From: Herbaspirillum hiltneri N3 | GTDB taxonomy: Bacteria > Pseudomonadota > Gammaproteobacteria > Burkholderiales > Burkholderiaceae_D | Direction: 5' to 3' | DNA: 64,000 nucleotides | Assembly (NCBI RefSeq): GCF_001267925.1 | Contig: NZ_CP011409.1 | Span: 4,588,001 to 4,652,000 of the forward strand | Shown: positions 50,616 through 59,916 of the stretch, in pieces | Layout: each line of letters begins with the position of its first letter | How positions within the stretch are numbered: position 1 is the first letter of the stretch | The notes under the pieces: model-generated | The model's input: the letters and a program-made list of their open reading frames with translations, nothing else | What the model was told of the DNA's origin: nothing | Database searches by the model: none | Translations under genes and position numbers: made by a program

Positions 50616-50927
50616 TTACTTCAGCGACAGCACCCATTTCACCAGCGTGCGCGCCTCAGCTTCCGACACTTGCGCGTTGGCCGGCATCGGGATCGCGCCC
50701 CACACGCCGGAACCGCCCTTCAACACTTTTTGCGTCAGCTTGTCTTCGGCGTCTTTCTGGCCTTTGTACTTTGCCGCCACGTCCTTGAACGCCGGACCGA
50801 CGATCTTGGTCTGGACCGAGTGGCAGGCCATGCAGTTCTTTGCCTTGGCCAGGTCTGCATTGGCAGAAGCCTGGGCGGAGACACCAAATGCCAGTACAGC
50901 GGATGCGATGAACAAAAGCTTTTTCAT
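50616..50927 (-). CDS. Small class I cytochrome c (c551/c552 type)
   Basis: This 103-residue periplasmic electron carrier has a signal peptide of about 22 residues (LLFIASAVLAFGVSAQASA) and heme attachment at Cys32-Met-Ala-Cys35-His36. The axial methionine is Met81 in AIPMPANAQVS, preceded by the usual GGSGVWG. Length and motifs match cytochrome c551/c552 proteins that feed terminal oxidases or nitrite reductase. It stands alone; no oxidase gene is near. PuuD at 14-15 kb is another heme c protein but is unlinked. A good AGGGTAAT-type site precedes the start. Confidence 0.95.
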   Translation of the reverse strand: MKKLLFIASAVLAFGVSAQASANADLAKAKNCMACHSVQTKIVGPAFKDVAAKYKGQKDAEDKLTQKVLKGGSGVWGAIPMPANAQVSEAEARTLVKWVLSLK

Positions 50928-51066
50928 TATTACCCTCCAGGAAGTTCTGCGTATTCTACAACTGATTGGAAGGGCAGCTGTATGCGCCAGCGCATATAAA
51001 CATCATGTTTTTCAATGCGCATCGAACAAATAAAAACGAGATGCATTTACTTGCGAAGAGTCCATG

Positions 51067-51094
51067 AAAAAAGCCGGATCGCTCCGGCTTTTTT
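51067..51094 (-). terminator. Terminator of ilvD
   Basis: A 12-bp perfect stem AAAAAAGCCGGA / TCCGGCTTTTTT has a 4-nt loop, 13 nt after the ilvD stop. It has T-runs on both strands. Confidence 0.93.
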
Positions 51095-51106
51095 AGTTCT
51101 TCGCTC

Positions 51107-52777
51107 TCAGCCCGTCACCGCTCCCTTGCTGGCCGTCGACGCCAACGTCGCGTACTTGGCCAGCACGCCGCGTGTGTAGCGCGGCGCCGGTTGTTTCCAG
51201 TGGCTGCGGCGGCGCTCGATTTCTGCGTCGTCGACATTGAGCTGGATCAGCAGCCGGCGCGCGTCGATGGTGACCGAGTCGCCCTCTTCCACCAGGCCGA
51301 TGACACCGCCGACGAACGCTTCCGGCGCCACGTGGCCGACTACCATGCCCCAGGTGCCGCCGGAGAAACGGCCGTCGGTGATCAGGCCGACCGACTCTCC
51401 CAGGCCCTTGCCGATCAAGGCGGAGGTCGGCGCCAGCATTTCGGGCATGCCGGGGCCGCCCTTCGGTCCCAGGTAGCGCATCACGAGCACATCGCCCGGC
51501 TTGATCTTGTCGGCCAGGATGGCGTCCATGGCGCTGTATTCGTCATCGAACACGCGCGCCGGGCCGGTGATGACGGGGTTCTTCAGGCCGGTGATTTTGG
51601 CCACGCAGCCTTCCGGCGCCAGGTTGCCCTTGAGGATGGCCAGATGGCCTTGCTGGTAGAGCGCTTTGTCGATGGGGCGGATGACATCCTGGTCGGCGCG
51701 CAACGCGGGGACGTTTTCCAATTCCTCGGCGAGCGTCTTGCCGGTGATGGTCAGGCAATCGCCGTGCAGCATGCCGGCTTCGTGCAGCACCTTCAGCACG
51801 GCCGGAATGCCGCCGGCCTTGTGCAGGTCGGTGGCGACGTATTTGCCGGACGGCTTGAGATCGCAGATGACCGGGACTTTCTGGCGCACGCGCTCGAAAT
51901 CGTCGATGGTCCATTCGACTTCCGCGGCGTGGGCGATGGCCAGGAAATGCAGCACCGCGTTGGTGGAGCCGCCGGTGGCCATGATCAGGCTGACGGCGTT
52001 CTCGATCGACTTGCGCGTGATGATGTCGCGCGGCTTGATGTCCTTCTTGACGGCTTCGACCAGCACGCGAGCCGACTCGGCTGCGGAGCCGGTCTTTTCG
52101 TCGTCGGGGTTGGCCATGGTCGACGAGTAGAACAAGCCCATGCCCAGGGCTTCGAACGCCGACGACATGGTGTTGGCGGTGTACATGCCGCCGCAGGAAC
52201 CGGACGAAGGACAGGCGTTGCGCTCGATGCCGTCGAAGTCTTCCTGCGACATGCGGCCGGCGGAGAACTCACCGACGGCTTCGAAGGCCGAGACGATGGT
52301 CAGGTCCTTGCCCTTCCAGTTGCCCGGCTTGATGGTGCCGCCGTAGACATAGATGCCCGGCACGTTGGTGCGCGCCAGCGCGATCATGCCGCCTGGCATG
52401 TTCTTGTCGCAGCCGCCGATGACGACGACGCCGTCCATCCACTGGCCGTTGACGGCAGTCTCGATACAGTCGGCAATGACTTCGCGCGAAATCAGCGAAT
52501 ACTTCATGCCTTCCGTGCCCATCGACATGCCGTCGGAAATGGTCGGCGTGCCGAACACCTGCGGATTGGCGCCGGCCTGTTTGATCGCGGAAATCGCCAC
52601 GTCGGCCAGCTTCTGCAGGCCGGAGTTGCATGGCGTGATGGTGGAATGGCCGTTGGCGACGCCGATCATCGGCTTGTCGAAATCTTCCTTTTCGTAGCCC
52701 AGGGCGTAATACATCGAGCGGTTGGGGCTACGCGAAACGCCTTGCGTAATGTTCTTTGAACGGCGGTTGAATGGCAT
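51107..52777 (-). CDS. ilvD: Dihydroxy-acid dehydratase
   Basis: This 556-residue iron-sulfur enzyme makes the keto acids of valine and isoleucine synthesis by dehydrating dihydroxy acids. The cluster-binding cysteines are visible at Cys50 (STITPCNSG), Cys123 ([10 protein letters not shown]) and Cys195 ([16 protein letters not shown]). The start at 52777 ([13 protein letters not shown]) has a CAGGAGACC site; longer upstream frames are non-coding. Length matches the ILVD/EDD family, and the edd gene at 57.8-59.7 kb is a distant relative. It is divergent from a LysR gene. Other ilv genes are not in the window. Confidence 0.97.
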   Translation of the reverse strand: MPFNRRSKNITQGVSRSPNRSMYYALGYEKEDFDKPMIGVANGHSTITPCNSGLQKLADVAISAIKQAGANPQVFGTPTISDGMSMGTEGMKYSLISREVIADCIETAVNGQWMDGVVVIGGCDKNMPGGMIALARTNVPGIYVYGGTIKPGNWKGKDLTIVSAFEAVGEFSAGRMSQEDFDGIERNACPSSGSCGGMYTANTMSSAFEALGMGLFYSSTMANPDDEKTGSAAESARVLVEAVKKDIKPRDIITRKSIENAVSLIMATGGSTNAVLHFLAIAHAAEVEWTIDDFERVRQKVPVICDLKPSGKYVATDLHKAGGIPAVLKVLHEAGMLHGDCLTITGKTLAEELENVPALRADQDVIRPIDKALYQQGHLAILKGNLAPEGCVAKITGLKNPVITGPARVFDDEYSAMDAILADKIKPGDVLVMRYLGPKGGPGMPEMLAPTSALIGKGLGESVGLITDGRFSGGTWGMVVGHVAPEAFVGGVIGLVEEGDSVTIDARRLLIQLNVDDAEIERRRSHWKQPAPRYTRGVLAKYATLASTASKGAVTG

Positions 52778-52978
52778 GCTGGTCTCCTGGGGAATTGAAC
52801 GACGTCGAATTGAAACGGCGTCGAATTGATCGGGGGTATCTCGAACGGAACCCTTGTGGTCCACACCAGAAGCGAAACTGGCGCGAACCTGTCCGTCAAG
52901 GCGCGGACGCGGTTCTGGCTGCCGGTTAGATTGCCTTGCGCGATGCCTGCTGTCAAATATATGATTCATTACCGATAA

Positions 52979-52993
52979 ATATGGATTGCATAT
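52979..52993. promoter_or_regulatory. Candidate LysR operator upstream of the LysR gene
   Basis: The perfect dyad ATATG-5 nt-CATAT has the T-N11-A character of LysR sites. It lies 7 nt before the LysR start and in the control region shared with divergent ilvD, which suits autoregulation. Confidence 0.5.
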
Positions 52994-53000
52994 TACTAAA

Positions 53001-53906
53001 ATGAACACCGAGTCCCGTCTGGAATTGCGCCAACTACGCTATTTCGTCGCCGTTGCCGAAGAAAAACACTTCGGCCGCGCCGCCGTGCGGCTGCACATGA
53101 CGCAACCGCCGTTGTCGCAAACCATCCAGGCGCTGGAGGAAATGCTGGGTACGCCGCTGTTCGCGCGCACCAAGCGCAGCGTCGCATTGACGCCGGCCGG
53201 ACTGGCGCTGCTGCCCGAAGCGCAGCGCATCCTGCAACAGGCCGGCGCCCTGCCCGACCTGGCGCGGCGGGCTGCCAGCGGCGCTTCCGGACTGCTGTCG
53301 CTGTCGTTCATCTCGACTGCCGACTACAGCATCCTGCCGCCGCTGCTGCAACGCTTCCGCGCGCGCTATCCGCAGGTGCAGATCGACCTGCGCGAAGCCA
53401 CCACCGATATCCAGCTGGAAGACCTGATGCAGGGCAAGATCGACGCCGGCTTGCTCTTGCCGCCGCTGCCGGACAAATCCCAGGCCGCGCTCGACTACCT
53501 GCCGCTGCTGTCGGAGCCGCTGGTTGCGGCGGTCCCGAGCGGCGTAGTGCGCGGCAAGAACGCCGTAGCGCTCAAGAGCCTGCGCGAGCTGCCGCTGATC
53601 ATTTTCCCGCGCCGCATTTCACCGGCCTTCCATGACACCATCCTGAGCTGTTTCCGTGACGCCGGCGTGACGCCGCACATCGGCCAGGAGGCGATCCAGA
53701 TGCAAACCATCGTCGGCCTGGTGTCGGCTGGCATGGGCATGGCACTTGTGCCACAATCCGTGTCTAACCTGCAGCGTCCCGGCGTCGATTACCGCCCGCT
53801 CAGCGGCAAGACACCGCTGATCGAAACCGGGCTGGCCTGGCGGCGCGACAGTGCGTCGCCGGTGCTGCGAGCGTTTCTTGACATGGTGGCGACGCCGCCG
53901 GCCTGA
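53001..53906 (+). CDS. LysR-family transcriptional regulator divergent from ilvD
   Basis: This 301-residue LysR regulator starts at 53001 ([35 protein letters not shown]). The helix-turn-helix spans about residues 8-66, and the effector domain starts near [22 protein letters not shown]. Layout is like the BenM/CatM/IlvR group, some of which act on nearby metabolic genes. The divergent position suggests control of ilvD, though such assignment is only positional. Its stop codon lies in a 14-bp stretch (CTGAGAACCTGTTC) identical to the end of the palindromic repeat at 7 kb. Confidence 0.92.
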   Translation: MNTESRLELRQLRYFVAVAEEKHFGRAAVRLHMTQPPLSQTIQALEEMLGTPLFARTKRSVALTPAGLALLPEAQRILQQAGALPDLARRAASGASGLLSLSFISTADYSILPPLLQRFRARYPQVQIDLREATTDIQLEDLMQGKIDAGLLLPPLPDKSQAALDYLPLLSEPLVAAVPSGVVRGKNAVALKSLRELPLIIFPRRISPAFHDTILSCFRDAGVTPHIGQEAIQMQTIVGLVSAGMGMALVPQSVSNLQRPGVDYRPLSGKTPLIETGLAWRRDSASPVLRAFLDMVATPPA

Positions 53907-53916
53907 GAACCTGTTC
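53903..53916 (+). repeat. Single end of the 7-kb palindromic repeat
   Basis: CTGAGAACCTGTTC is identical to positions 6959-6972, the left end of the 152-bp palindromic element. In both places it carries the TGA stop of the upstream gene. No matching right arm is seen within the next 150 nt, so this may be a remnant or an insertion target. Confidence 0.55.
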
Positions 53917-53965
53917 CGAGCCGGTCTGCCGCCTTCATTACCCACTATCGTTTGAAAGAGTTTCC

Positions 53966-54775
53966 ATGCTGATCCACCCGATGCCCGACCCGATCGCCTT
54001 TTCCATCGGCCCGCTACAGGTGCACTGGTACGGCCTGATGTACCTGCTGGCATTCGCCCAGTTCATCGCGCTCGGCCGCCTGCGCATCAGGCAACCGCAC
54101 ATTGCCGCAGTCGGCTGGAAGAAAGAAGACCTCGACGACATGCTGTTCTATGGCGTACTGGGCGTGGTCATCGGCGGGCGTCTCGGCGAAATCCTGTTCT
54201 ACAACCCGAGCTACTATTTCGCCAATCCGGCCGACATGATCGCCGTGTGGAAAGGCGGCATGTCCTTCCACGGCGGCTTCCTCGGCGTGCTGATCGCCAT
54301 GTATATCTGGGGACGCAAGCGCGGCCGCCATCTGATGGACATCATGGATTTCATCGCACCGATGGTGCCGCTGGGCTATGCCGCCGGTCGCCTGGGAAAC
54401 TTCATCAACGCCGAATTGCCCGGCCGCGTCGCCGATGCGTCGCTGCCGTGGGCCATGATCTGGCCCAACGTCGACAACCTGCCGCGCCATCCTTCGCCGA
54501 TCTACCAGATGCTGGTCGACGGCATCCTGCTGTTCATCGTGCTGTGGTTCTTCGCGCGCAAGCCGCGCCCGCGCATGGCGGTGGCCGGGATGTTCTCGCT
54601 GCTGTATGGCTGCGCGCGCTTCTTCACCGAGTACTTCCGTACGCCGGACTACAACGTCAGCTTCGGCGGCATCACGATTTCGGCGGGCCAGATGCTGTCG
54701 GTGCCGATGATCGTACTGGGGATCGCGCTGTTGATTGTCGCGTACAAGCGAAATACGGTTACCTCTCCTGCCTGA
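53966..54775 (+). CDS. lgt: Prolipoprotein diacylglyceryl transferase
   Basis: This 269-residue inner-membrane enzyme transfers diacylglyceryl from phosphatidylglycerol to the lipobox cysteine of prolipoproteins, including the two NodT lipoproteins in this window. The opening [30 protein letters not shown] and the signature [14 protein letters not shown] with its essential arginine and asparagine are present, as are [22 protein letters not shown] and a C-terminal membrane helix. About seven helices are visible. It follows the LysR gene by 59 nt; no partner genes are linked. Confidence 0.96.
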   Translation: MLIHPMPDPIAFSIGPLQVHWYGLMYLLAFAQFIALGRLRIRQPHIAAVGWKKEDLDDMLFYGVLGVVIGGRLGEILFYNPSYYFANPADMIAVWKGGMSFHGGFLGVLIAMYIWGRKRGRHLMDIMDFIAPMVPLGYAAGRLGNFINAELPGRVADASLPWAMIWPNVDNLPRHPSPIYQMLVDGILLFIVLWFFARKPRPRMAVAGMFSLLYGCARFFTEYFRTPDYNVSFGGITISAGQMLSVPMIVLGIALLIVAYKRNTVTSPA

Positions 54776-54920
54776 AGATCACCGTCTCGGGTTGACAATC
54801 GAAGCCGTCGACGATCTCCCTCTCAAGACCTATTGTGAGGGACGTATTCAGGCTGAGCGGTGATGACGCTGTTGCGGCATTGAAGATGGAGAAAATTCGT
54901 CCCTGAATTTCGGACACCCG

Positions 54921-55649
54921 CTACAGCGAAGTAGTCAGTTCGGTGAGCCATGCCGGTGAATGGTCGAGCAGGAAGACTTCCACCGGTTTGTCCCATCCCG
55001 TGAGGGTGAGCATGCCGATGGCGATGAACAACACGCCCAGCACATTCTTCCCCCACGAACCGGCGCCTTGCAGTTTCCCGCGCATCTTCTGCATCGCCTG
55101 ACGCGACAGCATGCCCAGCAAGGCAATCGGCAAACCCGCCCCCAATCCGAACACCGCCATCATCGCCACAATTTGCGGCAAGTCACGCCCCTGGCTGGCC
55201 AGGGTAATCGCCGCGCCCAGCGTCGGACCGACGCAAGGACTCCAGATCAGGCCGAGCAGCAAACCCACCAGAAACTGCCCGCGCAATCCGCCGGGATTCA
55301 GCGCCGACAATATCTGGCTGCCGGCGCCGCTGGCGCCTGAGGTGGCAACGGCAAAGCGCTCCTGTAATTTCTTCGACAACAGCACGACACCGATCAGGAC
55401 CAGAACGATCGCAGCCACCAGCTGAAAGTCGCCCTGCCCGACTCCCAGACGCGCGCCGGCGCTTGCCAGTGCGGTGCCGATCACGGCGAACGAGGCTGAC
55501 ATGCCGGCCGCAACTGCGAATGGGCCGTAGCGATGCTCGTGGATGGCCGAGCCGATGATCACCGGCAGCAGCGGCAACACGCAAGGCGACAAGGTCGAGA
55601 GCACGCCTGCCGCCAATGCGATGAAATAGGAGGCGACGCCGAATTCCAT
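54921..55649 (-). CDS. CcdA/DsbD-type thiol electron transporter
   Basis: This 242-residue membrane protein has six helices of the CcdA family and moves reducing power from cytoplasmic thioredoxin to the periplasm. The paired cysteines are in LSTLSPCVLPLLP and IWSPCVGPTLGAAITLA, the classic positions in helices 1 and 4. The start at 55649 (MEFGVASYF) lies 22 nt after the stop of a periplasmic thioredoxin-like gene, so the two form an operon and the thioredoxin is the probable electron acceptor. Function in cytochrome c maturation or oxidative repair is plausible; no ccm genes are adjacent. Confidence 0.92.
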   Translation of the reverse strand: MEFGVASYFIALAAGVLSTLSPCVLPLLPVIIGSAIHEHRYGPFAVAAGMSASFAVIGTALASAGARLGVGQGDFQLVAAIVLVLIGVVLLSKKLQERFAVATSGASGAGSQILSALNPGGLRGQFLVGLLLGLIWSPCVGPTLGAAITLASQGRDLPQIVAMMAVFGLGAGLPIALLGMLSRQAMQKMRGKLQGAGSWGKNVLGVLFIAIGMLTLTGWDKPVEVFLLDHSPAWLTELTTSL

Positions 55650-55671
55650 GGTGCTTGCTTTCAGGCCTCGA

Positions 55672-56058
55672 TCACAGCGCCTTGTTGATCAGGCTGTCGA
55701 TGGATGCCTTGCGCGTGTCGCCGGTGGAACGTCCCTGCTCCTTGCCGCCCTTGAAGACGATCAGCGTGCTTTGTTGCGAGACATTGAATGCCTTGACAAC
55801 ATCCTTCTGCGCATCGAAGTCGACTTCAAGGAAGCTGACATTCTTGAACGCCGGATCCTTGATCAGCGCGGAGACGATGGGGTCCTGTGCCCGGCAGGTA
55901 GGGCACCAGTCGGCGTGAACATGGATGACGACCGGCTTGCCGCTCTTGTTGAGCGCGTCGAACTGCGCCTGCGTGTAATGCTGGCCGGCAGCTGAGACCG
56001 AAGCGGCGACACCGACTTGCAGGAGGATGAAAACGACGAGCGTTTTGAGGATTTTCAT
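55672..56058 (-). CDS. Periplasmic thioredoxin-like protein
   Basis: This 128-residue exported thioredoxin has a signal peptide of about 24 residues (TLVVFILLQVGVAASVSAA). Its active site is Trp51-Cys52-Pro53-Thr54-Cys55 in VIHVHADWCPTCRAQ, and the cis-proline segment QSTLIVFKGGKEQG is present. The start at 56058 (MKILKTL) has a GGAAAC site; a longer upstream frame begins without one. It lies just before a CcdA-type transporter gene, which can supply its electrons. The usual GP in the active site is PT, a variant seen in periplasmic members such as those linked to DsbD-like systems. The substrate is unknown. Confidence 0.92.
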   Translation of the reverse strand: MKILKTLVVFILLQVGVAASVSAAGQHYTQAQFDALNKSGKPVVIHVHADWCPTCRAQDPIVSALIKDPAFKNVSFLEVDFDAQKDVVKAFNVSQQSTLIVFKGGKEQGRSTGDTRKASIDSLINKAL

Positions 56059-56180
56059 GATGTTTCCTTTGGTTGCCTGGAAGAACATGGTTTGATTGCG
56101 GACCACTACGTTGCCTGCCTTTTGGTCGTTCGATTCCGGGAAATCTTACAGTTTGTTTGCCCATCGTGTTTTAACGTTGC

Positions 56181-56222
56181 AAAAACAAAAAAGCACATGC
56201 ATCGGATAGTCGATGTATGTGC
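56181..56222 (-). terminator. Strong minus-strand terminator 200 nt past the second beta-barrel gene
   Basis: On the minus strand, GCACATACATCG (56222-56211) pairs with CGATGCATGTGC (56204-56193) with one mismatch and a 6-nt loop, followed by TTTTTTGTTTTTG. The nearest minus-strand gene upstream ends at 56425, leaving about 200 nt that might be a long 3' untranslated region or a small RNA. Confidence 0.85.
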
Positions 56223-56424
56223 CTCCATATTGACGCCGCCGACACGGCTTCAGATCAGATATTGTCGTTGCCGATGATCGTGTCGTTGATTGTCGCCTCT
56301 GGAAACAAAAGCGCCATTGCCTTCCATAATCCCGAGATCCAGGTTGTGAAATTCTGACGACAGGCGAATACGACAAGGCCCCTGTTGCAAAACAAGGGCC
56401 TTGCGTATTTATGATGCGGTATTT
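56223..56424 (-). other. Non-coding stretch ending in a terminator; possible small RNA
   Basis: No credible gene is seen. Just after the beta-barrel stop there is a hairpin with an 8-bp perfect stem, CAAGGCCC / GGGCCTTG (56374-56381 and 56396-56403), without a T-run. The stretch ends at the strong terminator above. It is either a long 3' untranslated region of the beta-barrel mRNA or the source of a separate or processed small RNA. Confidence 0.35.
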
Positions 56425-56979
56425 TTAGAACGAATAGCGCAGACCGACCGTCAGCAGATTGTTCTTGAGATTGCTGGAACCGATACGTTCGTACTCGGCG
56501 CGGACCGCGACGCTTTTCGTGAAGTTGTATTCAGCTCCAGCTCCCAGCAACAAGGCGGTATTGGTGCCGTCCGTACCGGTGTAAATCCCTCTTGAGGTGG
56601 TTTTCCCATTCTGAGCCGCCACGCCGATTTTCCCGAGAAGAGAAAAATGATCGGCCAACGGCAACATCCCCACACCGCTCAAAGAAACCACGTTTGTTTT
56701 GAGTTCAAAAGATGAGTTGCCATTCGTCCGCTTGTACGTACCCAGATCGGCGTATTGCAATTCCAGTGCCCAATTCTTGTTGAACTGGTATCCGCCAAAA
56801 ACCTTGTAGTTCGTCGTGTTCTTATCTTCCTTGTAGTTGGTATCTCTCTGGATATCAATCGTGGTTTGCGCCGCTCCAACCCCCGCACCGATATACCAGC
56901 CGGCTTCCGCAGCATTGGAAGTTCCGGCGACACCCGCGAGCAACGCGGCGGCAATCAGTGCTTTTGTAGTTAATTTCAT
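56425..56979 (-). CDS. Outer-membrane beta-barrel protein, paralogue of the 35-kb gene
   Basis: This 184-residue exported protein has a signal peptide of about 23 residues (LIAAALLAGVAGTSNAAEA), then GWYIGAGVGAAQTTIDIQ and alternating strands ending GLRYSF with the terminal phenylalanine. VFGGYQFNKNWALELQYADLG and GAGAEYNFTKSVAVRAEYERIG match the beta-barrel gene at 35.1-35.7 kb. The start at 56979 has an AGGAAA site. By eye its base composition is lower in GC than neighbouring genes, with more A/T-ending codons. Size fits an eight-stranded OmpA/OmpX-like barrel; role unknown. Confidence 0.87.
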   Translation of the reverse strand: MKLTTKALIAAALLAGVAGTSNAAEAGWYIGAGVGAAQTTIDIQRDTNYKEDKNTTNYKVFGGYQFNKNWALELQYADLGTYKRTNGNSSFELKTNVVSLSGVGMLPLADHFSLLGKIGVAAQNGKTTSRGIYTGTDGTNTALLLGAGAEYNFTKSVAVRAEYERIGSSNLKNNLLTVGLRYSF

Positions 56980-57015
56980 GAGTTTCCTATATGGATGATT
57001 CTTCAAATCGGACAA

Positions 57016-57055
57016 ACTTGATACCTAGGAATAGGTTCCATTCCGGGTATCAAGT
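57016..57055 (-). other. Hairpin in the leader of the second beta-barrel gene
   Basis: Perfect 10-bp arms ACTTGATACC (57016-57025) and GGTATCAAGT (57046-57055) enclose a smaller GGAAT/ATTCC pairing. It lies 37-76 nt upstream of the start codon, with no adequate T-run, so it looks like a leader structure rather than a terminator. Confidence 0.6.
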
Positions 57056-57126
57056 CCGGTTTGATGAGAAGAGATCATCCGAGTTTCGTCCTGACTGGAC
57101 TCGAAACTATCGAGCATTACGAAAGC

Positions 57127-57150
57127 CATGAATTTTCGAAAAAATTCATG
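57127..57150. promoter_or_regulatory. 24-bp AT-rich perfect palindrome downstream of eda
   Basis: CATGAATTTT and AAAATTCATG form perfect 10-bp arms around CGAA. It lies 33 nt past the eda stop and about 150 nt upstream of the beta-barrel start. It could be an operator for that gene or a weak terminator of eda. Confidence 0.5.
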
Positions 57151-57182
57151 TGCGATCACTCAATCAATAGGAAAACAGATCG

Positions 57183-57806
57183 TTAAATACGCAGTGAGCT
57201 GGCCGCCTTGGCCAGTGCGGTGATCTTGTGCCAGTCGCCGATCTCGATGGCGTTCTTCGGCGTCAGCCAGGAACCGCCGACGCAGGCCACGTTCTTCAAG
57301 GCCAGGAACTGCGACGCGGTCTCTTGCGAGATGCCGCCGGTCGGGCAGAACGTGACATCGCCCAGCGGACCGGCGATCGCGTTGAGCATGCCGATGCCGC
57401 CCGCCGGCACCGCCGGGAACAGCTTCAACTGGCGGAAGCCCGCTTCGCGCGCGGCCATCACTTCCGATGGCGTCATCACGCCCGGCAGCAAAGGCAGGCC
57501 GCTGGACTTGGCCGCAGCGATCAGCGCAGCCGTCAGGCCGGGCGAGACGCCGAATACGGCGCCTGCATCGCGCGAGGCGGCGAATTCTTCCGGGCTGGTC
57601 AGGGTGCCGACGCCGACAATCGCCTCAGGCACCTGCTCCGCGATGGCGCGGATCGCCGGCAAGCCGTGTTCGGTGCGCAGGGTCACTTCAAGCACGCGAA
57701 TACCGCCTGCCACCAGCGCCTTGGCCAGCGGCACCGCGTGTTCCAGTTTGTCGATGGCGATCACCGGAATGACCGCCGAGGTACGCATGATGTCTAGGAT
57801 ATTCAT
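57183..57806 (-). CDS. eda: KDPG/KHG aldolase
   Basis: This 207-residue enzyme splits 2-keto-3-deoxy-6-phosphogluconate to pyruvate and glyceraldehyde-3-phosphate, the last step of the Entner-Doudoroff pathway. The Schiff-base lysine is Lys128 in FRQLKLFPA, with Glu40 and Arg44 in [11 protein letters not shown] and the phosphate loop FCPTGGI. Its start overlaps the edd stop as ATGA, indicating coupled translation. Length is standard. Two palindromic structures lie between it and the next minus-strand gene. Confidence 0.97.
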   Translation of the reverse strand: MNILDIMRTSAVIPVIAIDKLEHAVPLAKALVAGGIRVLEVTLRTEHGLPAIRAIAEQVPEAIVGVGTLTSPEEFAASRDAGAVFGVSPGLTAALIAAAKSSGLPLLPGVMTPSEVMAAREAGFRQLKLFPAVPAGGIGMLNAIAGPLGDVTFCPTGGISQETASQFLALKNVACVGGSWLTPKNAIEIGDWHKITALAKAASSLRI

Positions 57807-59656
57807 ACTGTCGCTTTCTCATTTTCCAAAACCGGCGGCAAACCGAAGCTGGTGCCGCCCTCTTCCGCCGCGCTTACCGAAGCGCGGAATACGCTGAACA
57901 ATTCGCGACCCATGCCGGTCTGGTTTCCCGACAGGTCGGCGGTTTCCGAGGTGCGCGAAGCCCACTCGGCTTCCGAAACCAGCGCTTCCAGAATGCCGGC
58001 TTCCGCGTCCAGACGAATCATATCGCCAGTCCGCACAAAACCCAAAGGACCGCCGGCCAGCACTTCCGGCGTCACGTGAATCGCCGCCGGCACTTTGCCC
58101 GATGCGCCCGACATGCGGCCGTCGGTGACCAGCGCCACGTGGCGGCCCTTGTCCTGCAGGATGCCCAGCGCCGGCGTCAGCGCATGCAGTTCCGGCATGC
58201 CGTTGGCGCGCGGCCCCTGGAACGTCAGGACGGCGACAAAATCCTTGTCCAGCTCGCCGGCCTTGAAGGCCTTCATGAAGGCTTCCTGCGAGTGGAACAC
58301 GATGGCCGGCGCCTGCACGGCGCGATGCTCATGCTTGACGGCCGAGACCTTGATGACCGAGCGGCCCAGATTGCCTTGCAACAGCTTGAGGCCGCCATCT
58401 GCCGAGAACGGGTTGGCCGCGGGACGCAAGACGGTATCGTCGCCACTGTCCTTCGGCGTCGCCTTCCACGTGACCTTGCCGGCCTCGTCGAACAGCGGCT
58501 CGGTGGCATGCGCGCGCAAACCCTGGCCGAGGATGGTCATGACGTCGTCATGCATCAGGCCGGCATCGATCAGTTCGCGCAGCACGAAGCCGGTGCCGCC
58601 GGCGGCGTGAAAATGATTGACGTCGGCGGTGCCGTTCGGATAGATGCGCGTGACCAGCGGCACGACCGACGACAGCTTGGAGAAGTCGTCCCAGTCGATC
58701 ACCAGGCCGGCCGCCTTGGCGATGGCGACCAGATGCAGCGTGTGATTGGTGGAGCCGCCCGTCGCCAGCAGCGCGACGATGGCGTTGACGATGGACTTCT
58801 CGTCGACCAGACGGCCTACCGGCGTGTACTGCTGGCCTTGGGCGGTAATCTTCAGCGCCTGTTTGGCGGCGGCGGCGGTCAGCGCGTCGCGCATCGGCGT
58901 ATTCGGCGTGATGAAGGCGGAACCCGGCAAATGCAGGCCCATCGCTTCCATCAGCATCTGGTTACTGTTGGCGGTGCCGTAGAACGTGCAGGTGCCGGCG
59001 TCGTGGTAGGACTTGGATTCGGCTTCGAGCAATTCGGCGCGGCCGATCTTGCCTTCGGTGTACAACTGGCGGATCTTGACCTTTTCGCTGTTGGTCATGC
59101 CGCTGGTCATCGGACCGGCGGGAACAAATACCGCCGGGATGTGGCCGAAATGCAATGCGCCGATCAGAAGACCCGGCACGATCTTGTCGCACACGCCCAG
59201 ATACAGCGCGGCGTCGAACATGTTGTGCGACAGCGCGACCGCAGTGCCCATGGCGATGGCGTCGCGCGAGAACAGCGACAGTTCCATGCCGGTCTGGCCT
59301 TGCGTGATGCCGTCGCACATGGCGGGCACACCGCCGGCGAACTGCGCCACGCCGCCGTCTTCACGGACCGCATCGCGGATGATTTGCGGGTAACGCTCAA
59401 AAGGTTGATGCGCCGACAACATGTCGTTGTACGACGAAACGATGGCGACGGAAGGCGCGCGGTCCTGCTTCAGCTTGAGCTTGTCGTTGGCGGGAAAAGC
59501 CGCGAAGCCGTGCGCCAGGTTGGTACACGACAGCGCCCCGCGTTGCACGCCTTCATGGCGCGCGGCGTCGAGGCGGGCGAGATAGGCGGTGCGATAAGGC
59601 CGACTACGTTCGGCGATGCGTCGCGTGACGCTGGCTAAGGTAGCGTTGAGAGACAT
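57803..59656 (-). CDS. edd: 6-phosphogluconate dehydratase
   Basis: This 617-residue iron-sulfur dehydratase converts 6-phosphogluconate to KDPG. Family features are [37 protein letters not shown] with a cluster cysteine, [12 protein letters not shown] with the second, and [20 protein letters not shown] with the third. This spacing distinguishes Edd from IlvD, whose gene is 5 kb away. The start at 59656 ([10 protein letters not shown]) has an AGGAAC site. It is divergent from pgi-zwf-hexR with a HexR-like palindrome 27 nt before its start. It forms an operon with eda by a 4-nt overlap. Confidence 0.97.
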   Translation of the reverse strand: MSLNATLASVTRRIAERSRPYRTAYLARLDAARHEGVQRGALSCTNLAHGFAAFPANDKLKLKQDRAPSVAIVSSYNDMLSAHQPFERYPQIIRDAVREDGGVAQFAGGVPAMCDGITQGQTGMELSLFSRDAIAMGTAVALSHNMFDAALYLGVCDKIVPGLLIGALHFGHIPAVFVPAGPMTSGMTNSEKVKIRQLYTEGKIGRAELLEAESKSYHDAGTCTFYGTANSNQMLMEAMGLHLPGSAFITPNTPMRDALTAAAAKQALKITAQGQQYTPVGRLVDEKSIVNAIVALLATGGSTNHTLHLVAIAKAAGLVIDWDDFSKLSSVVPLVTRIYPNGTADVNHFHAAGGTGFVLRELIDAGLMHDDVMTILGQGLRAHATEPLFDEAGKVTWKATPKDSGDDTVLRPAANPFSADGGLKLLQGNLGRSVIKVSAVKHEHRAVQAPAIVFHSQEAFMKAFKAGELDKDFVAVLTFQGPRANGMPELHALTPALGILQDKGRHVALVTDGRMSGASGKVPAAIHVTPEVLAGGPLGFVRTGDMIRLDAEAGILEALVSEAEWASRTSETADLSGNQTGMGRELFSVFRASVSAAEEGGTSFGLPPVLENEKATV

Positions 59657-59682
59657 GTTGGGTTCCTGATAGCGTTAACAAA

Positions 59683-59697
59683 TGTAATTTTACTACA
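59683..59697. promoter_or_regulatory. HexR-like operator, edd side
   Basis: TGTAATTTTACTACA is an inverted repeat (TGTARTNNNATTACA type) matching the known pattern for HexR, the KDPG-responsive repressor of Entner-Doudoroff genes, whose gene lies in this cluster. It sits 27 nt upstream of the edd start. Confidence 0.75.
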
Positions 59698-59833
59698 AAA
59701 TTTTAAATAAAACTTCCTCTTTCGCTTGTTTTATCTGGCTACATTTAATTGAAACCATTTTTCATTTCCAACCACTAACGACTGTAAACAGGCGCTGTAC
59801 GGGATACTACCGATCTTGCACGACAATTAATAT

Positions 59834-59848
59834 TGTAGTGAAATTACC
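59834..59848. promoter_or_regulatory. HexR-like operator, pgi-zwf-hexR side
   Basis: TGTAGTGAAATTACC matches the same HexR-like palindrome with one changed end base. It overlaps the likely -35 region of the pgi promoter, as expected for repression and autoregulation of hexR. Confidence 0.7.
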
Positions 59849-59873
59849 ATAAAAGTAGTAAATCCTGTATAGT
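59844..59873 (+). promoter_or_regulatory. Candidate promoter of pgi-zwf-hexR
   Basis: TTACCA (59844-59849) and TATAGT (59868-59873) are spaced 18 nt apart and lie 44 nt before the pgi start. The -35 box overlaps the second HexR-like site. Confidence 0.5.
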
Positions 59874-59916
59874 AAAGATTCTTCCAGACCCATCACCTCA
59901 GTCAAGATTGCAGAAC

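Noticed and set aside
51191..52759. 522-codon frame antisense to ilvD
   Set aside because: It is a shadow of the ilvD frame, with low-complexity His/Gln/Arg/Val composition and no motifs.
59908..59916. TTG start for pgi three codons before the ATG
   Set aside because: The ATG gives the usual N-terminus, and neither start has a convincing ribosome site to favour TTG.
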